Assembly (NCBI RefSeq): GCF_003014595.1
Contig: NZ_PYGK01000002.1
Location: forward strand, 641,555-705,554
DNA: 64,000 nt
Reading direction: 5' to 3'
Source: Chitinophaga ginsengisoli
GTDB taxonomy: Bacteria; Bacteroidota; Bacteroidia; Chitinophagales; Chitinophagaceae
Shown: positions 38,507-48,481 of the stretch, in pieces
Layout of the letters: each line of letters opens with the position of its first letter
Numbering within the stretch: the stretch's first letter is position 1
Notes under the pieces: model-generated
Database searches by the model: none
Told to the model about the DNA's origin: nothing
Seen by the model: only the letters and a program-made list of their open reading frames with translations
Translations under genes and position numbers: made by a program

Positions 38507-41500
38507 CTAAAATTTAACGGTTGCACCCAACAGGAATGTTTTTGCTGCCGGATAGGTAGCATAGTCAACACCCAGGGACTGGTTTCCACCAACGATCTTG
38601 GTAGTATTCACCAGTGGATCATAACCGGAGTAACCGGTGATGGTCATCAGGTTCTGAGCGCTTACATATATGTTCAATGATCTCAGCCATGCTTCTTTAG
38701 CCAGCGTCAATGTATAACCCAGGCGCAGGTTGCTCAGACGGATGAAGTCAGATTTCTCCAGGTATAAGGAAGATAACTGTACCTGGTTGGCAGTGTTTGC
38801 ACCGTCTTCGTAATACTTTGTCAGTACGTTACGGTCAGATACAAGGCTATTGATATTCAGGTCCAGTGCAGTGTTGTTCACCAGGTATCCGCCGGTTTGT
38901 CCGATAAAGGAGAAGCCGAGGTCAAATGCCTTGTAACGCAGCTGGCTGTTGATACCAAAGTTGAAGTTAGGAATAGCACCCTGGAAGATCTGCCTGTCGC
39001 TGGAGTTGATTACACCATCGTGGGTTATATCTTCAAAGATGTCTTTACCATCTTTATCGTAGCCCAGGTGTTTCAGCATGAAGAAAGATCCTGCTTCATA
39101 GCCATTCTTATAGATGTTGGCATTCACACCGGAAAGACCCGGACCGGAGATACTACCTGAGTATAATTCAGAGACAGGCAGGTCTTTGATCTTGTTAGAC
39201 AGTGTGGATCCATTTACGTCCAGTGACCAGCTGAAATCCTTTGTGCGGATCAGCGTGGTTCCCAACATGAATTCGAAACCTTTGTTCACGATCTGCGCGT
39301 CTACGTTCTTCCAGATAGTAGTGGTAGGACTCAGCGGACCAGAAGGAATATTCAGGATAGGATCTTTAGTGGTCTTGTTATAATATTCCAATGAACCGTA
39401 TAACCTACCTTTCCAAAGATCAAAGTCAACACCGATGTTGTACTGTTCTACCATCTCCCATTTCAAGCCCGGGTTAGCGGTACGGTTTACAAGTACACCG
39501 TTTACAACGGTATGGTCGTCATACAGGTAATAACCTGCAGATGGTGACAGTGCGTAACTCGCCTGGGTGATCTTGTTAGTCACTTCCTGGTTACCGGTCT
39601 GACCCCAGCTGGCGCGGAGTTTCAGGTCCTGGATAGCGCTGATGTCTTTCAGGAAGCCTTCACGGGAAAGGGTCCAGCCCAATGCAAATGATGGGAAGTA
39701 ACCATATTTTTTATCTTCACCGAAACGGGTAGAACCATCCGCACGTAAGGACGCTGTTACCAGGTACTTATTATCGTAGTTATAGTTCACACGGCCGAAG
39801 AAAGACTGCAGTTCGTTTTCCTGTGCATAACCGCTTGGAGCAGTTGGTGTACCGGAATAGCCTGGGTTGTACTCAGGATCTACACCTTCACCCTGCTTGG
39901 AGATACCCTGTGTACCAAAGGCAGTTCCTGCGAACTGGAATTTCTGGTAAGAGAAACCACCCATTAATTCAAACTGGTGTTTGTTGATGGAACGGTTGTA
40001 TGTCAGGTACTGGTCCAGCAGTGTAGTGAGTGATGACAGGTTGTTCTGTACATAAGCACCCAGTGGTGTTCTGTCCGTGATGTTCGGATAGATGGTAGAG
40101 TTACGCTCAGAGGTAGACTTGTCGATACCATAGTTGATACGGTAGTTCAGGCCTTTTAAGATTCTGAATGCCGCTTCAACGTTACCCAGTACACGGAAGG
40201 TATTGGTCTTATCTTTATAAATACTCAACAGGTAGGCCGGATTGTAGTGGGCGTTCATGTTGAAGTTGGTGTATTTGCCGGTAGAATCGAACACTGAACG
40301 TGTAGGGTTCGCCATCAATGCGTGAATGATCAGCTGACCATCGGAACCTGCGGTATTACCGTTAGGGATACCGGTTTCATCGATGTTGCTCGCTGTCAGG
40401 TTCATCTTAACAGTCAGACGTTTGTCATCGAAGAAGCCTTCTTCAGCGTTTAGTCTTGCAGTCGTTCTTTTGAAAGTGCTGGTTTCTACGATACCATCCT
40501 GGTCCATGTGAGACACTGATGCGAGGAAGCTACCGGTATTGGAAGTTTTAGCAAAAGACAGGTTGTGGTTCTGTACGAATGCGTTACGGTAGATCACATC
40601 CTGCCAGTCGGTGTTACCACCGTGGTCGTAGGATGGGTCTTTAATAGCCTTACGGTATTCATCCGCTTTAAGCACGTCAAGCTTTCTGATAACAGAAGAA
40701 GTACCGATATAGGTATCATAAGTTAAGGTAGGAGCACCTTTACTACCACGTTTAGTGGTGATCAGTACAACACCGTTAGAACCTCTTGCACCATAGATAG
40801 CCGCTGCGGAAGCGTCTTTCAGGATGGTGATGGTTTCGATATCGCTGGTGTTCAGGAAGTTCAGCGGATTTTTAGGTTCAGAGCTACCCAGACCGAAGTT
40901 AGGGCCACCTGCGCTCACGTTATCGTTACTTAACGGCACTCCGTCAACAACGAAGAGTGGCGTACTACCGCTACGGATAGAACCGACACCACGGATGAAT
41001 ACGTCCACGCCGGCGCCGGGTTCACCGCTTGACTGAGCGATGCGCACACCGGATACTTTACCCTGGAGCATGTTATCAACAGAAACGTTGACACCCTGCT
41101 TTATGTTATCAGCTTTCAGCTGAGTCAATGCACCTGTAACGTCGGCTTTGGTCTGGCTACCATAACCAACTACTACCACTTCACCGAGCTGGCTGCTGCT
41201 GGCGGCCAGTGTGATACGCATAAATGAGCCGCTGGCTGCTACTTCCTGCTGTGTGAAACCGATAGAGGAGATAACTAATTTCTCGCCTTCGGCTGCCTGC
41301 AGGGAGAATTCTCCGCGGTCGTTAGTGGTTGTCACCTTTTTAGAGGAAAGGGATTTCACAGAAGCGCCTGGTATAGGGGTGCCGTCTGTGCCGACTACCA
41401 CTCCTTTGATGGGCTCCTGGCGGATTACCCGATCATAGTTAAGATGGCTTACCGTATTAGCCACGGAAGGGCTTGCGGCTGAAAGCCATACTGCTACAAT

Positions 41501-41521
41501 TAAAAGAAACTGATTGTTCAT
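38507..41521 (-). CDS. SusC/RagA TonB-dependent transporter
   Basis: About 1004 residues from the ATG at 41521; a TTG two codons upstream also exists. The signal peptide ends near S-V-A-N-T. A carboxypeptidase-regulatory-like domain (I-K-G-V-V-V-G-T-D-G-T-P-I-P-G-A-S-V) and a plug starting V-V-V-G-Y-G-S-Q-T follow, then the barrel, which ends in G-A-T-V-K-F. Unlike the other SusC in this window it has no STN domain, so it is not expected to signal through FecR. It is co-transcribed with the SusD gene. The nearest glycan enzyme is the GH10 xylanase, so xylo-oligosaccharide uptake is a possible but unproven role. Confidence 0.93.
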   Translation of the reverse strand: MNNQFLLIVAVWLSAASPSVANTVSHLNYDRVIRQEPIKGVVVGTDGTPIPGASVKSLSSKKVTTTNDRGEFSLQAAEGEKLVISSIGFTQQEVAASGSFMRITLAASSSQLGEVVVVGYGSQTKADVTGALTQLKADNIKQGVNVSVDNMLQGKVSGVRIAQSSGEPGAGVDVFIRGVGSIRSGSTPLFVVDGVPLSNDNVSAGGPNFGLGSSEPKNPLNFLNTSDIETITILKDASAAAIYGARGSNGVVLITTKRGSKGAPTLTYDTYIGTSSVIRKLDVLKADEYRKAIKDPSYDHGGNTDWQDVIYRNAFVQNHNLSFAKTSNTGSFLASVSHMDQDGIVETSTFKRTTARLNAEEGFFDDKRLTVKMNLTASNIDETGIPNGNTAGSDGQLIIHALMANPTRSVFDSTGKYTNFNMNAHYNPAYLLSIYKDKTNTFRVLGNVEAAFRILKGLNYRINYGIDKSTSERNSTIYPNITDRTPLGAYVQNNLSSLTTLLDQYLTYNRSINKHQFELMGGFSYQKFQFAGTAFGTQGISKQGEGVDPEYNPGYSGTPTAPSGYAQENELQSFFGRVNYNYDNKYLVTASLRADGSTRFGEDKKYGYFPSFALGWTLSREGFLKDISAIQDLKLRASWGQTGNQEVTNKITQASYALSPSAGYYLYDDHTVVNGVLVNRTANPGLKWEMVEQYNIGVDFDLWKGRLYGSLEYYNKTTKDPILNIPSGPLSPTTTIWKNVDAQIVNKGFEFMLGTTLIRTKDFSWSLDVNGSTLSNKIKDLPVSELYSGSISGPGLSGVNANIYKNGYEAGSFFMLKHLGYDKDGKDIFEDITHDGVINSSDRQIFQGAIPNFNFGINSQLRYKAFDLGFSFIGQTGGYLVNNTALDLNINSLVSDRNVLTKYYEDGANTANQVQLSSLYLEKSDFIRLSNLRLGYTLTLAKEAWLRSLNIYVSAQNLMTITGYSGYDPLVNTTKIVGGNQSLGVDYATYPAAKTFLLGATVKF

Positions 41522-41892
41522 TGGCAATCTACTATTATGCTTGAATGTAAAAAGAAGTACCTGATCATGGCTTGTTGGTTGCCACGCTGAATGTAGTGTG
41601 ATCCTAGCTAATGGTTATACGCAGTATTAGTTCGTCTGGAGGCTATCCATGCAATATATGGGCTTTAAAGCAAAGTCAGCGAAAATAAAACAGACAGAAC
41701 GAAACAATATTGGTTGTGCGTAAAAGTCCCCCATAGGCTATAGTGTCTTATGAAATCGGCTGCAATGATAAGGCGCTTTCCGGAATTTGTTGTTAACTCC
41801 AGGTTATGTTTATTTTAAAAATGTGTTGCGTAGGGTGTTTTTGGGACATGTCGTTTTGGGCTATCACCCGGGGAAGCTATATAAAACAAAAA
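41522..41892. other. Intergenic region upstream of the second SusC gene
   Basis: About 370 bases without a supported gene. On the minus strand a near-consensus -7 box (TGACTTTG, one mismatch to TANNTTTG) lies about 150 bases ahead of the SusC start, which would give a long 5' leader. Short plus-strand frames here show no family features. Confidence 0.5.
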
Positions 41893-41917
41893 GAGCCGGT
41901 CAGTTGTCTGCCGGCTC
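41884..41917 (-). terminator. Terminator of the RND efflux operon
   Basis: Minus-strand stem GAGCCGG/CCGGCTC with an 11-base loop, followed by TTTTTGTTTT, 28 bases beyond the stop codon of the channel gene. Confidence 0.8.
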
Positions 41918-41944
41918 CGTTTGTTTATTTAGATGATAAGGTTC

Positions 41945-43384
41945 TTATTTCCAGCCACCTCCAAGGTTCCTGTAAATATTTACCACTGCATTCAGCTGTT
42001 CTTTCTGGGTTTCAACCAGTTCGAGCTTTGAATCCAATGCATCACGCTGTGTCATCAATACTTCTAAATAATCAGCCCTGGCGGATTTGAACAGATCATT
42101 GGAGATATCAATAGACTTGGTCAGTGCATCCACCTGTTGTGATTTCAGCTCATAGCTTTTCTTCAGGTTGTTGATATTGGACATCTGCGTAGATACTTCC
42201 AGGAACGCATTCAGGATGGTACGTTCATAGTTGTACAGGGCCTGTAACTGCCGTGCGTTGGCACTGTTAAACTCTGCCCTGATCGCATTTTTGTTAATAA
42301 GCGGCGCTGCCAGATCTGCGGCTGCGGAATACAATAATGACTCCGGAAGCTTGAACAGATATGATGGCTTAAATGCCTGAAATCCAACACCTGCTGAGAT
42401 ACCCAATGAAGGATAAAACTCTGCACGTGCCACCTTTACGTCCAGTTTTGCAGCTGTCAGTTCGAGCTCCGCCTGTTTGATATCAGGACGATTAGCCAGT
42501 AACTGAGACGGAATACCGGTGCTGATCATAGCTGGCATGATGGTCAGGATGTTCTCCTTATTCCTGGGTATTTCCTGCGGATAACGACCCAACAGGAAGT
42601 TGATCCTGTTCTCCGTCTCCTTAATGTTCTGCAGAATGTCGTACTCCAGGCTCCGGGACTTCAGTACTTCCGCCTCGAATTTCTTCACGGCCAGTTCTGT
42701 TACCCTGGAAGCCTCTTTCTGTACTTTCACAATCTCCAGCGCGTTCTTCTGCAGGTCGATGTTCTGCCGTACAATCACGAGCTGGTTGTCGAAAGCGATC
42801 AATTCGTAATAAGAATTAGCTATTTCTGCTATCAGGTTAGTCAGTACGAAATTTCTGCCTTCTACTGTAGCCAGGAACCTGGTAACCGCCGCTTTTTTAG
42901 AATTGTGCAGTTTGTTCCAGATGTCCACTTCCCAGTTGGCATAAGCACCGATAGTGAAATCACCCAGCGGGTCCGGCATCTCTTTTCCGGGTTCAATCTC
43001 CGTAGAGGCATCACCTGCACCCTGACTGGTATATCTGCCTACCTTTTCGACGCCTGCTCCTGCCCTCACACCTACTGAGGGCAGTAACAGCGCCTGACGG
43101 GACCTGATATCATTTCTCGCGATCTCAATTTCCTGTAAAGTGATCGCCAGCTCCTGGTTATTTTTCAGCGCTGTATCGATCAGGTTTACCAGGTCTTTAT
43201 CTTTAAAGAATTCACGCCATTGTACGGCGGATGTATTGGTTGTATCCTGGCTATTGTCGTATGTCGCAGGCACCGGCTTTGTGTCAGGCGGTGCAACAAT
43301 CTTCGGGACCTTACAGGCTGCCACTACCAGGCATGCGCCCAACGCACCAGCCCATCTGTTCATCCTCAATTTATACATATACAT
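41945..43384 (-). CDS. TolC-like RND efflux outer-membrane channel lipoprotein (NodT type)
   Basis: About 479 residues from the ATG at 43384. Further ATGs at 43378 and 43363 are equally possible; the longer frame start at 43393 is TTG. The lipobox L-V-V-A-A-C marks an acylated channel. The two repeated outer-membrane efflux domains are visible: helices with E-L-A-I-T-L-Q-E-I-E-I-A-R-N-D, then L-A-N-R-P-D-I-K-Q-A-E-L-E-L-T-A-A, the conserved turn of this family. It trimerises as the exit duct for the pump encoded upstream, whose 3' end it overlaps by 14 bases. Confidence 0.92.
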   Translation of the reverse strand: MYMYKLRMNRWAGALGACLVVAACKVPKIVAPPDTKPVPATYDNSQDTTNTSAVQWREFFKDKDLVNLIDTALKNNQELAITLQEIEIARNDIRSRQALLLPSVGVRAGAGVEKVGRYTSQGAGDASTEIEPGKEMPDPLGDFTIGAYANWEVDIWNKLHNSKKAAVTRFLATVEGRNFVLTNLIAEIANSYYELIAFDNQLVIVRQNIDLQKNALEIVKVQKEASRVTELAVKKFEAEVLKSRSLEYDILQNIKETENRINFLLGRYPQEIPRNKENILTIMPAMISTGIPSQLLANRPDIKQAELELTAAKLDVKVARAEFYPSLGISAGVGFQAFKPSYLFKLPESLLYSAAADLAAPLINKNAIRAEFNSANARQLQALYNYERTILNAFLEVSTQMSNINNLKKSYELKSQQVDALTKSIDISNDLFKSARADYLEVLMTQRDALDSKLELVETQKEQLNAVVNIYRNLGGGWK

Positions 43385-46300
43385 TGTCTTCAATTTCTTC
43401 GGTTAAAGGATTCTCTTCTTCTTCTTTAACAAGCATGCGTCTTTCTGCGATCTTGCCGAATATGTAGTACAATCCGGGTATGATCAACACACCGAAGATG
43501 GTTCCGAAAAGCATACCACCGCAGGCGGCAGTACCGATAGTGCGGTTACCGATCTTACCCGGTCCTGAAGCCAGTACCAGTGGGATCAGACCCGCTATAA
43601 ACGCGAAGGAAGTCATCAGGATAGGACGGAACCTTACCTTGGAACCTTCCATAGCAGCTGCCAGCACAGATGATCCTGAGCGGTGCTTCTGCACGGCAAA
43701 CTCCACGATCAACACCGCGTTCTTACCCAGCAAACCAATCAGCATTACCATTGCTACCTGGGCATAGATGTTATTTTCCAGGCCCAGTACTTTCAGCAGG
43801 AAGAAGGCACCACAGATACCTGCAGGTAATGACAAGATCACTGACAATGGCAGGATGAAGCTCTCATACTGTGCAGCAAGGATCAGGTACACGAAACCAA
43901 GACAGATCAGGAAGATGTAAATAGCCTGGTTACCCTGAGCCACCTCATCTTTCGAAATACCGGCCCAGTCAATACCAAATCCTCTCGGTAAAGTTTTCTT
44001 CGCCACTTCATCAATGACCTGGATGGCCTGACCACTACTGTAACCGGGAGCGGCAGAACCACTGATCTGCGATGAGTTGTACATGTTATACCGGGTGATC
44101 TCCGACAGACCATACACCTTTTCCATCTTCATGAAAGCGGAGAATGGTACCATCTCATCACGGTCATTCTTCACATACAGTTTCAGGATGTCTTCAGGCA
44201 AAGCCCTGTATTGAGGAGCAGCCTGTATGATCACCTTATATGGACGGTCGAATTTGATAAAGCTGATCTCATAGTTACTTCCGATCATCGTAGAAAGTGT
44301 GTTCATCGCGTTATCAATTGACACACCTTTCTGCTGCGCGATGTCATTATCAATGCGCATCATGTACTGTGGGAAGCTGGCGCTGTAGAAGCTGAACACA
44401 GACGACAGCTCCTTGCGTTTACTCAGTTCTTTTACGAACTCATTACTTACCTCTTCCATTTTCTTATAGTCACCTGATCCGCCTCTATCCAGCAAACGCA
44501 ACTCGAAACCACCGGCAGCACCATAACCAGGTACAGCTGGCGGCTGGAAGAATTCAATATTCGCGCCTGCGATGTCTTTGGTTTTCTCTTCCAATTCCTC
44601 CATGATCTCCAGTACAGAGTGTTTACGCTCTTCCCAGTTCTTCAGGTTGATCAGACAGGTACCAGAGTTGGAACCGGTTCCTTCTGTCAGGATCTCATAA
44701 CCGGCCAGCGCAGAAACGGATTGTACACCGTCGATCTCTTCACAGATCTTCTGCAGTCTTTCCGCTACCTCGTTTGTTCTTTCCAGTGATGAACCTGGAG
44801 GCGTCTGGATAATGGCATATAACATACCCTGGTCCTCATTCGGAATGAAACCCGATGGTACAGTACCATTCAGATAATATGTGCAGACACAAAAAACAGC
44901 CAGCAAACCAAAGGTCACCACTCTCCTGTTCACGATGCTGCGCAATACCTTCATATACTTCGCAGACATCTTGTCGAAGCCTCTGTTAAAGCTATCCAGG
45001 AATTTATCTACCAGTGATTTCTTCTTATGTTTTCCATGATTATTTTTCAGGATCATCGCACAAAGTGCAGGCGTCAGCGTTAACGCCACAATACCGGAAA
45101 GTACGATCGCAGTTGCCATGGTGATGGAGAACTGACGATAGAATATACCCACCGGACCAGACATGAACGCTACCGGTACGAATACCGCAGACATCAGGAA
45201 GGTGATGGCGATAATCGCTCCCGCGATCTCATGCATGGCTTTTTTAGTAGCCTTCAACGGCGACAGATGTTCTTTTTCCATCTTCGCATGGACGGCCTCA
45301 ATTACTACGATGGCATCATCCACCACCACACCGATTGCCAATACCAGGGCAAACAGGGTGATGAGGTTCAGCGTAATACCGAAGAACTGCATGAACACAA
45401 ACGTACCGATCAGGGATACAGGTACCGCCATTGCCGGGATCAGCGTAGAACGCCAGTCGCCCAGGAACAGGAATACCACGATACCTACCAGGATAAAGGC
45501 TTCTACCAGTGTGTGTACCACTTTCTCAATAGAAGCATCCAGGAATTTGGATACGTCGTAGCTGATCTCATAATTCATCCCTTTAGGGAAAGAATTCGCT
45601 TTGATCTCCTTCAGCTTTTCCTTTACATCTTTGATAACCTGGCTCGCATTACTTCCATATGACTGTTTCAATACAAGCGCCGCGGAAGGCTTACCATTCA
45701 GGTTGGAGTAGATATCATACATCGAGCTGCCGAACTCCACGTCAGCTACGTCTTTCAGACGCAGTATCTCCCCATTGGGATTGGATCGCAGGATGACATT
45801 TTCATACTGTGATTTATTACTGAACCTTCCGGAATATTTCAATACATATTCGAACGACTGGGATCTTTTACCGGAGCTCTCACCTGTTTTACCAGGAGAA
45901 GCTTCCAGACTTTGTTCGTCCAGTGCTTTCATTACTTCGTCTGCAGAGATCTTGTATGCCAGCATACGGTCAGGCTTCAGCCAGATACGCATAGCATATT
46001 CCCTGTTACCAAGGATATCAGCGAATCCGACACCATCTACCCTTTTTAGTTCAGGCAGGATGTTAATGTCGGCGAAGTTGAAAAGGAATTTCTGGTCAGC
46101 ATTTGGATCTTCACTGTAAAGGTTTACGTACATCAGCATGCTGGATTCCACGCGGGTTACTTTCACACCCTCGCGCACTACCAATGGCGGCAATTTATTC
46201 ACTACTGATGCCACACGGTTCTGTACGTTCAATGACGCCTGGTTCGGGTCAGTTCCGAGGTTAAATACTACCTGTAGGGTAGCCTCACCATCGTTACCCG

Positions 46301-46544
46301 CATCGGAGGTCATGTATTTCATTCCCGGAACACCGTTGATAGCCCTTTCCAGGGGAATGAGCACTGATTTCACCATCAATTCACCATTCGCACCGGGATA
46401 TTCCGCAGTAACGTTCACCTTAGGAGGTGAAATGGATGGGAATTGCGTCACCGGCAACTGGGTAATGGCAATCGCCCCCAGAAATACGATGATAAGTGAT
46501 ATAACTATTGAGAGAACGGGTCTCTGGATAAACTTATTAAACAT
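43371..46544 (-). CDS. RND multidrug efflux pump, HAE1 family (AcrB/MexB-like)
   Basis: 1057 residues with the 12-TM RND layout and two large periplasmic loops. The first helix follows M-F-N-K-F-I-Q-R-P-V-L-S. The proton-relay aspartates sit in V-L-A-I-G-V-V-V-D-D-A-I-V-V-I-E in TM4. The sequence P-V-T-Q-F-P-S-I-S-P-P-K-V-N-V-T-A-E-Y-P-G-A matches HAE1 exporters of amphiphilic drugs rather than metal (CusA) pumps. It works with the adaptor and channel encoded on either side. No TetR or similar regulator is adjacent. Confidence 0.95.
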   Translation of the reverse strand: MFNKFIQRPVLSIVISLIIVFLGAIAITQLPVTQFPSISPPKVNVTAEYPGANGELMVKSVLIPLERAINGVPGMKYMTSDAGNDGEATLQVVFNLGTDPNQASLNVQNRVASVVNKLPPLVVREGVKVTRVESSMLMYVNLYSEDPNADQKFLFNFADINILPELKRVDGVGFADILGNREYAMRIWLKPDRMLAYKISADEVMKALDEQSLEASPGKTGESSGKRSQSFEYVLKYSGRFSNKSQYENVILRSNPNGEILRLKDVADVEFGSSMYDIYSNLNGKPSAALVLKQSYGSNASQVIKDVKEKLKEIKANSFPKGMNYEISYDVSKFLDASIEKVVHTLVEAFILVGIVVFLFLGDWRSTLIPAMAVPVSLIGTFVFMQFFGITLNLITLFALVLAIGVVVDDAIVVIEAVHAKMEKEHLSPLKATKKAMHEIAGAIIAITFLMSAVFVPVAFMSGPVGIFYRQFSITMATAIVLSGIVALTLTPALCAMILKNNHGKHKKKSLVDKFLDSFNRGFDKMSAKYMKVLRSIVNRRVVTFGLLAVFCVCTYYLNGTVPSGFIPNEDQGMLYAIIQTPPGSSLERTNEVAERLQKICEEIDGVQSVSALAGYEILTEGTGSNSGTCLINLKNWEERKHSVLEIMEELEEKTKDIAGANIEFFQPPAVPGYGAAGGFELRLLDRGGSGDYKKMEEVSNEFVKELSKRKELSSVFSFYSASFPQYMMRIDNDIAQQKGVSIDNAMNTLSTMIGSNYEISFIKFDRPYKVIIQAAPQYRALPEDILKLYVKNDRDEMVPFSAFMKMEKVYGLSEITRYNMYNSSQISGSAAPGYSSGQAIQVIDEVAKKTLPRGFGIDWAGISKDEVAQGNQAIYIFLICLGFVYLILAAQYESFILPLSVILSLPAGICGAFFLLKVLGLENNIYAQVAMVMLIGLLGKNAVLIVEFAVQKHRSGSSVLAAAMEGSKVRFRPILMTSFAFIAGLIPLVLASGPGKIGNRTIGTAACGGMLFGTIFGVLIIPGLYYIFGKIAERRMLVKEEEENPLTEEIEDNVYV

Positions 46545-46570
46545 GGTCTTCGCTATTAGTCATTGAACTA

Positions 46571-47653
46571 CTATTCTGCTTTAAGTCGCAGGTGGGAAAT
46601 AACCTCTTGCGGTGCCAGGTATTCATAGGTGATCTTATCATCATCTTTTACTTTCTGAATACCTTCGAGCAGTATACGGTCTCCCTCAGATACACCACTT
46701 TCAACTACATACAGGTCAGGCATTTCACCTCTTACGGTAATATTTTTTGACTTCAGTACATTGTTCTTGTCAACGATAAAAACATATTTCTTATCCTGAA
46801 TCTCGTAAGTGGCTTTCTGCGGAATAACCAGCGCGTCTTTAAGCGGCATGCTCATCATCACCTTACCTGTTTCGCCGTGTCTTAAAAGCTTGTCCGGATT
46901 CGGGAATTTAGCCCTGAAGGCGATATTTCCGGTCTCATTATCGAATTCGCTTTCAATCACCTCTACTTCACCTTTGTAAGGCAGCGGACGGTTGTTGGCC
47001 AGCAGCAGGTTCACTTTGTTATCTCCACGGCTCTTAGCGTTGGTCTGGTACTCCAGGTACTCAGGCTCAGATACGTTGAAATAAGCGAACATCTCGCTGT
47101 TGTCGGAGAGGCTGGTCAGCAGTTCTCCTTCATCAATAAGGCTTCCCAGTTTTTTAGGAATACGGTCGATAGTACCGGCAAATGGCGCCCTGATCTCAGT
47201 AAATGACAGGTGCAGTTTGGCGAGTGCGATTTCAGCTTTTGCCTGATCGAGCTTAGCCTGTGCCATCGCCTGTTCATTTTTTGAAACGATGTTTTTGTCA
47301 GCGAGGGTTTTGGCGTTCTGCAGCTCAATCTCTGCAGCTTTAGCTTCCGCTTCAGCCTTCAGCAACTCTGCCTCATATATCTTGGGCATGATCCTGAACA
47401 GCACCTGTCCGGCTTTAACAAACTGGCCCTCATCAACATATATATTTTCGAGGTACCCCTTTTCCTGAGCCCTGATCTCAATGTTTCTGATAGAGCGTAT
47501 CTGGGAAACATATTCCTTGGTGAAAGAAGTATCCATTACAACTGGGCTGGTAACAGTGTATTTGTTCGCTTCTTCTTTTTCTTCTTTGTGTGGCTTACAG
47601 CTGGTATGCCATAGCATAGCACACAAAGCTGTGAACATGACGATTTTCTTCAT
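46571..47653 (-). CDS. RND efflux periplasmic adaptor lipoprotein
   Basis: 360 residues with lipobox W-H-T-S-C (Cys19). It shows the membrane-fusion layout: a beta-barrel/lipoyl half near residues 45-80 (I-E-I-R-A-Q-E-K-G-Y-L-E-N-I-Y-V-D-E-G), a helical hairpin at about 90-145, the second lipoyl half F-T-E-I-R-A-P-F-A-G-T-I-D-R, and a C-terminal beta domain. It links the inner-membrane pump to the outer channel. It is the first gene of the three-gene operon, 26 bases ahead of the pump. Confidence 0.93.
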   Translation of the reverse strand: MKKIVMFTALCAMLWHTSCKPHKEEKEEANKYTVTSPVVMDTSFTKEYVSQIRSIRNIEIRAQEKGYLENIYVDEGQFVKAGQVLFRIMPKIYEAELLKAEAEAKAAEIELQNAKTLADKNIVSKNEQAMAQAKLDQAKAEIALAKLHLSFTEIRAPFAGTIDRIPKKLGSLIDEGELLTSLSDNSEMFAYFNVSEPEYLEYQTNAKSRGDNKVNLLLANNRPLPYKGEVEVIESEFDNETGNIAFRAKFPNPDKLLRHGETGKVMMSMPLKDALVIPQKATYEIQDKKYVFIVDKNNVLKSKNITVRGEMPDLYVVESGVSEGDRILLEGIQKVKDDDKITYEYLAPQEVISHLRLKAE

Positions 47654-47813
47654 GATATTAGTTAATAAACGATAGGTTGCCTGAAAGCAAAAATTGCGAG
47701 AGAGATTAGTTCAGCCGGCGATAGTAATGTCATGCAAAGAGAAGCCAGGATAAATATACATCCGGTCGGCATGCATAAACACGCCTACGCGTTGGCTGAT
47801 GTATATTCCCTGA

Positions 47814-48209
47814 TCAGATCCTTAATACACCTTGAAGGAGATATTTATATGATGCCTGATCTGATAATATTGTAGGAGATTTTAAATATTTGCAGTGATA
47901 TCTTAAATCAGATAAAGGGGTATATGCTGACCGGCCTCTGGTCAGTAGTTTATATTTATACGCGAAATTATTCGGGTCCTCGTCTTCTACATCCTCACCT
48001 ATAAAGTATTCATCTTCGGAAACAGGACGGGTATCTTTAATAACAGAGCAGTTCCAATGGCTCCCACTGGTCAGGAATTCGCGGTGTTTTTCTTCCTCTT
48101 CTGTAGCAAGGGCGTAGCCAACCCCAAGATAATACGTACGCGCCAGGGGATTATTGATCCCCTTTGACAAAGCCAGGCACAGACATAGAAAAAATACAGC
48201 TACTCTCAT
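47814..48209 (-). CDS. Small secreted protein of unknown function
   Basis: 131 residues from the ATG at 48209, beginning with a signal-like segment (M-R-V-A-V-F-F-L-C-L-C-L-A-L-S-K-G). The frame extends to 48269, but a perfect TANNTTTG box at 48218-48225 lies inside that extension, so the shorter start is preferred. The mature part has an acidic stretch (S-E-D-E-Y-F-I-G-E-D-V-E-D-E-D) and two further cysteines, in H-W-N-C and Y-H-C-K-Y. I recognise no family. Confidence 0.55.
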   Translation of the reverse strand: MRVAVFFLCLCLALSKGINNPLARTYYLGVGYALATEEEEKHREFLTSGSHWNCSVIKDTRPVSEDEYFIGEDVEDEDPNNFAYKYKLLTRGRSAYTPLSDLRYHCKYLKSPTILSDQASYKYLLQGVLRI

Positions 48210-48217
48210 TTGGGCAC

Positions 48218-48225
48218 CAAAGCTA
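48218..48225 (-). promoter_or_regulatory. Bacteroidota -7 box (TAGCTTTG)
   Basis: Perfect minus-strand TANNTTTG, 8 bases ahead of the ATG at 48209; it implies a very short leader and decides the start of that gene. Confidence 0.4.
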
Positions 48226-48430
48226 GGAAAAGTTTGAGAGCGGGAAAAGGAGGAACAGCAGTTTAACACAAATTTTAAGCATATTTTAAAGTCGTCTCCA
48301 CGACCATGGCCACATGCAATAAAAACTATATATAATTAAGACCCTTCTGGCACACTACTTAAACCAGTAAAAATGCCGTTATTTTCTGCAAAATCGGCCC
48401 CCGGGCGACCCTGTTATTAAATATATCAAA

Positions 48431-48470
48431 AAACTGAAAAGTAATGCAAGCCAGGCAGCCCGCATTACTT
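48431..48470 (-). terminator. Terminator of the quinone reductase gene
   Basis: Minus-strand stem AAGTAATGC/GCATTACTT (9 bp, 14-base loop), followed by TTTCAGTTTTTT, 11 bases after the stop codon. Confidence 0.75.
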
Positions 48471-48481
48471 AAATCTGTAGA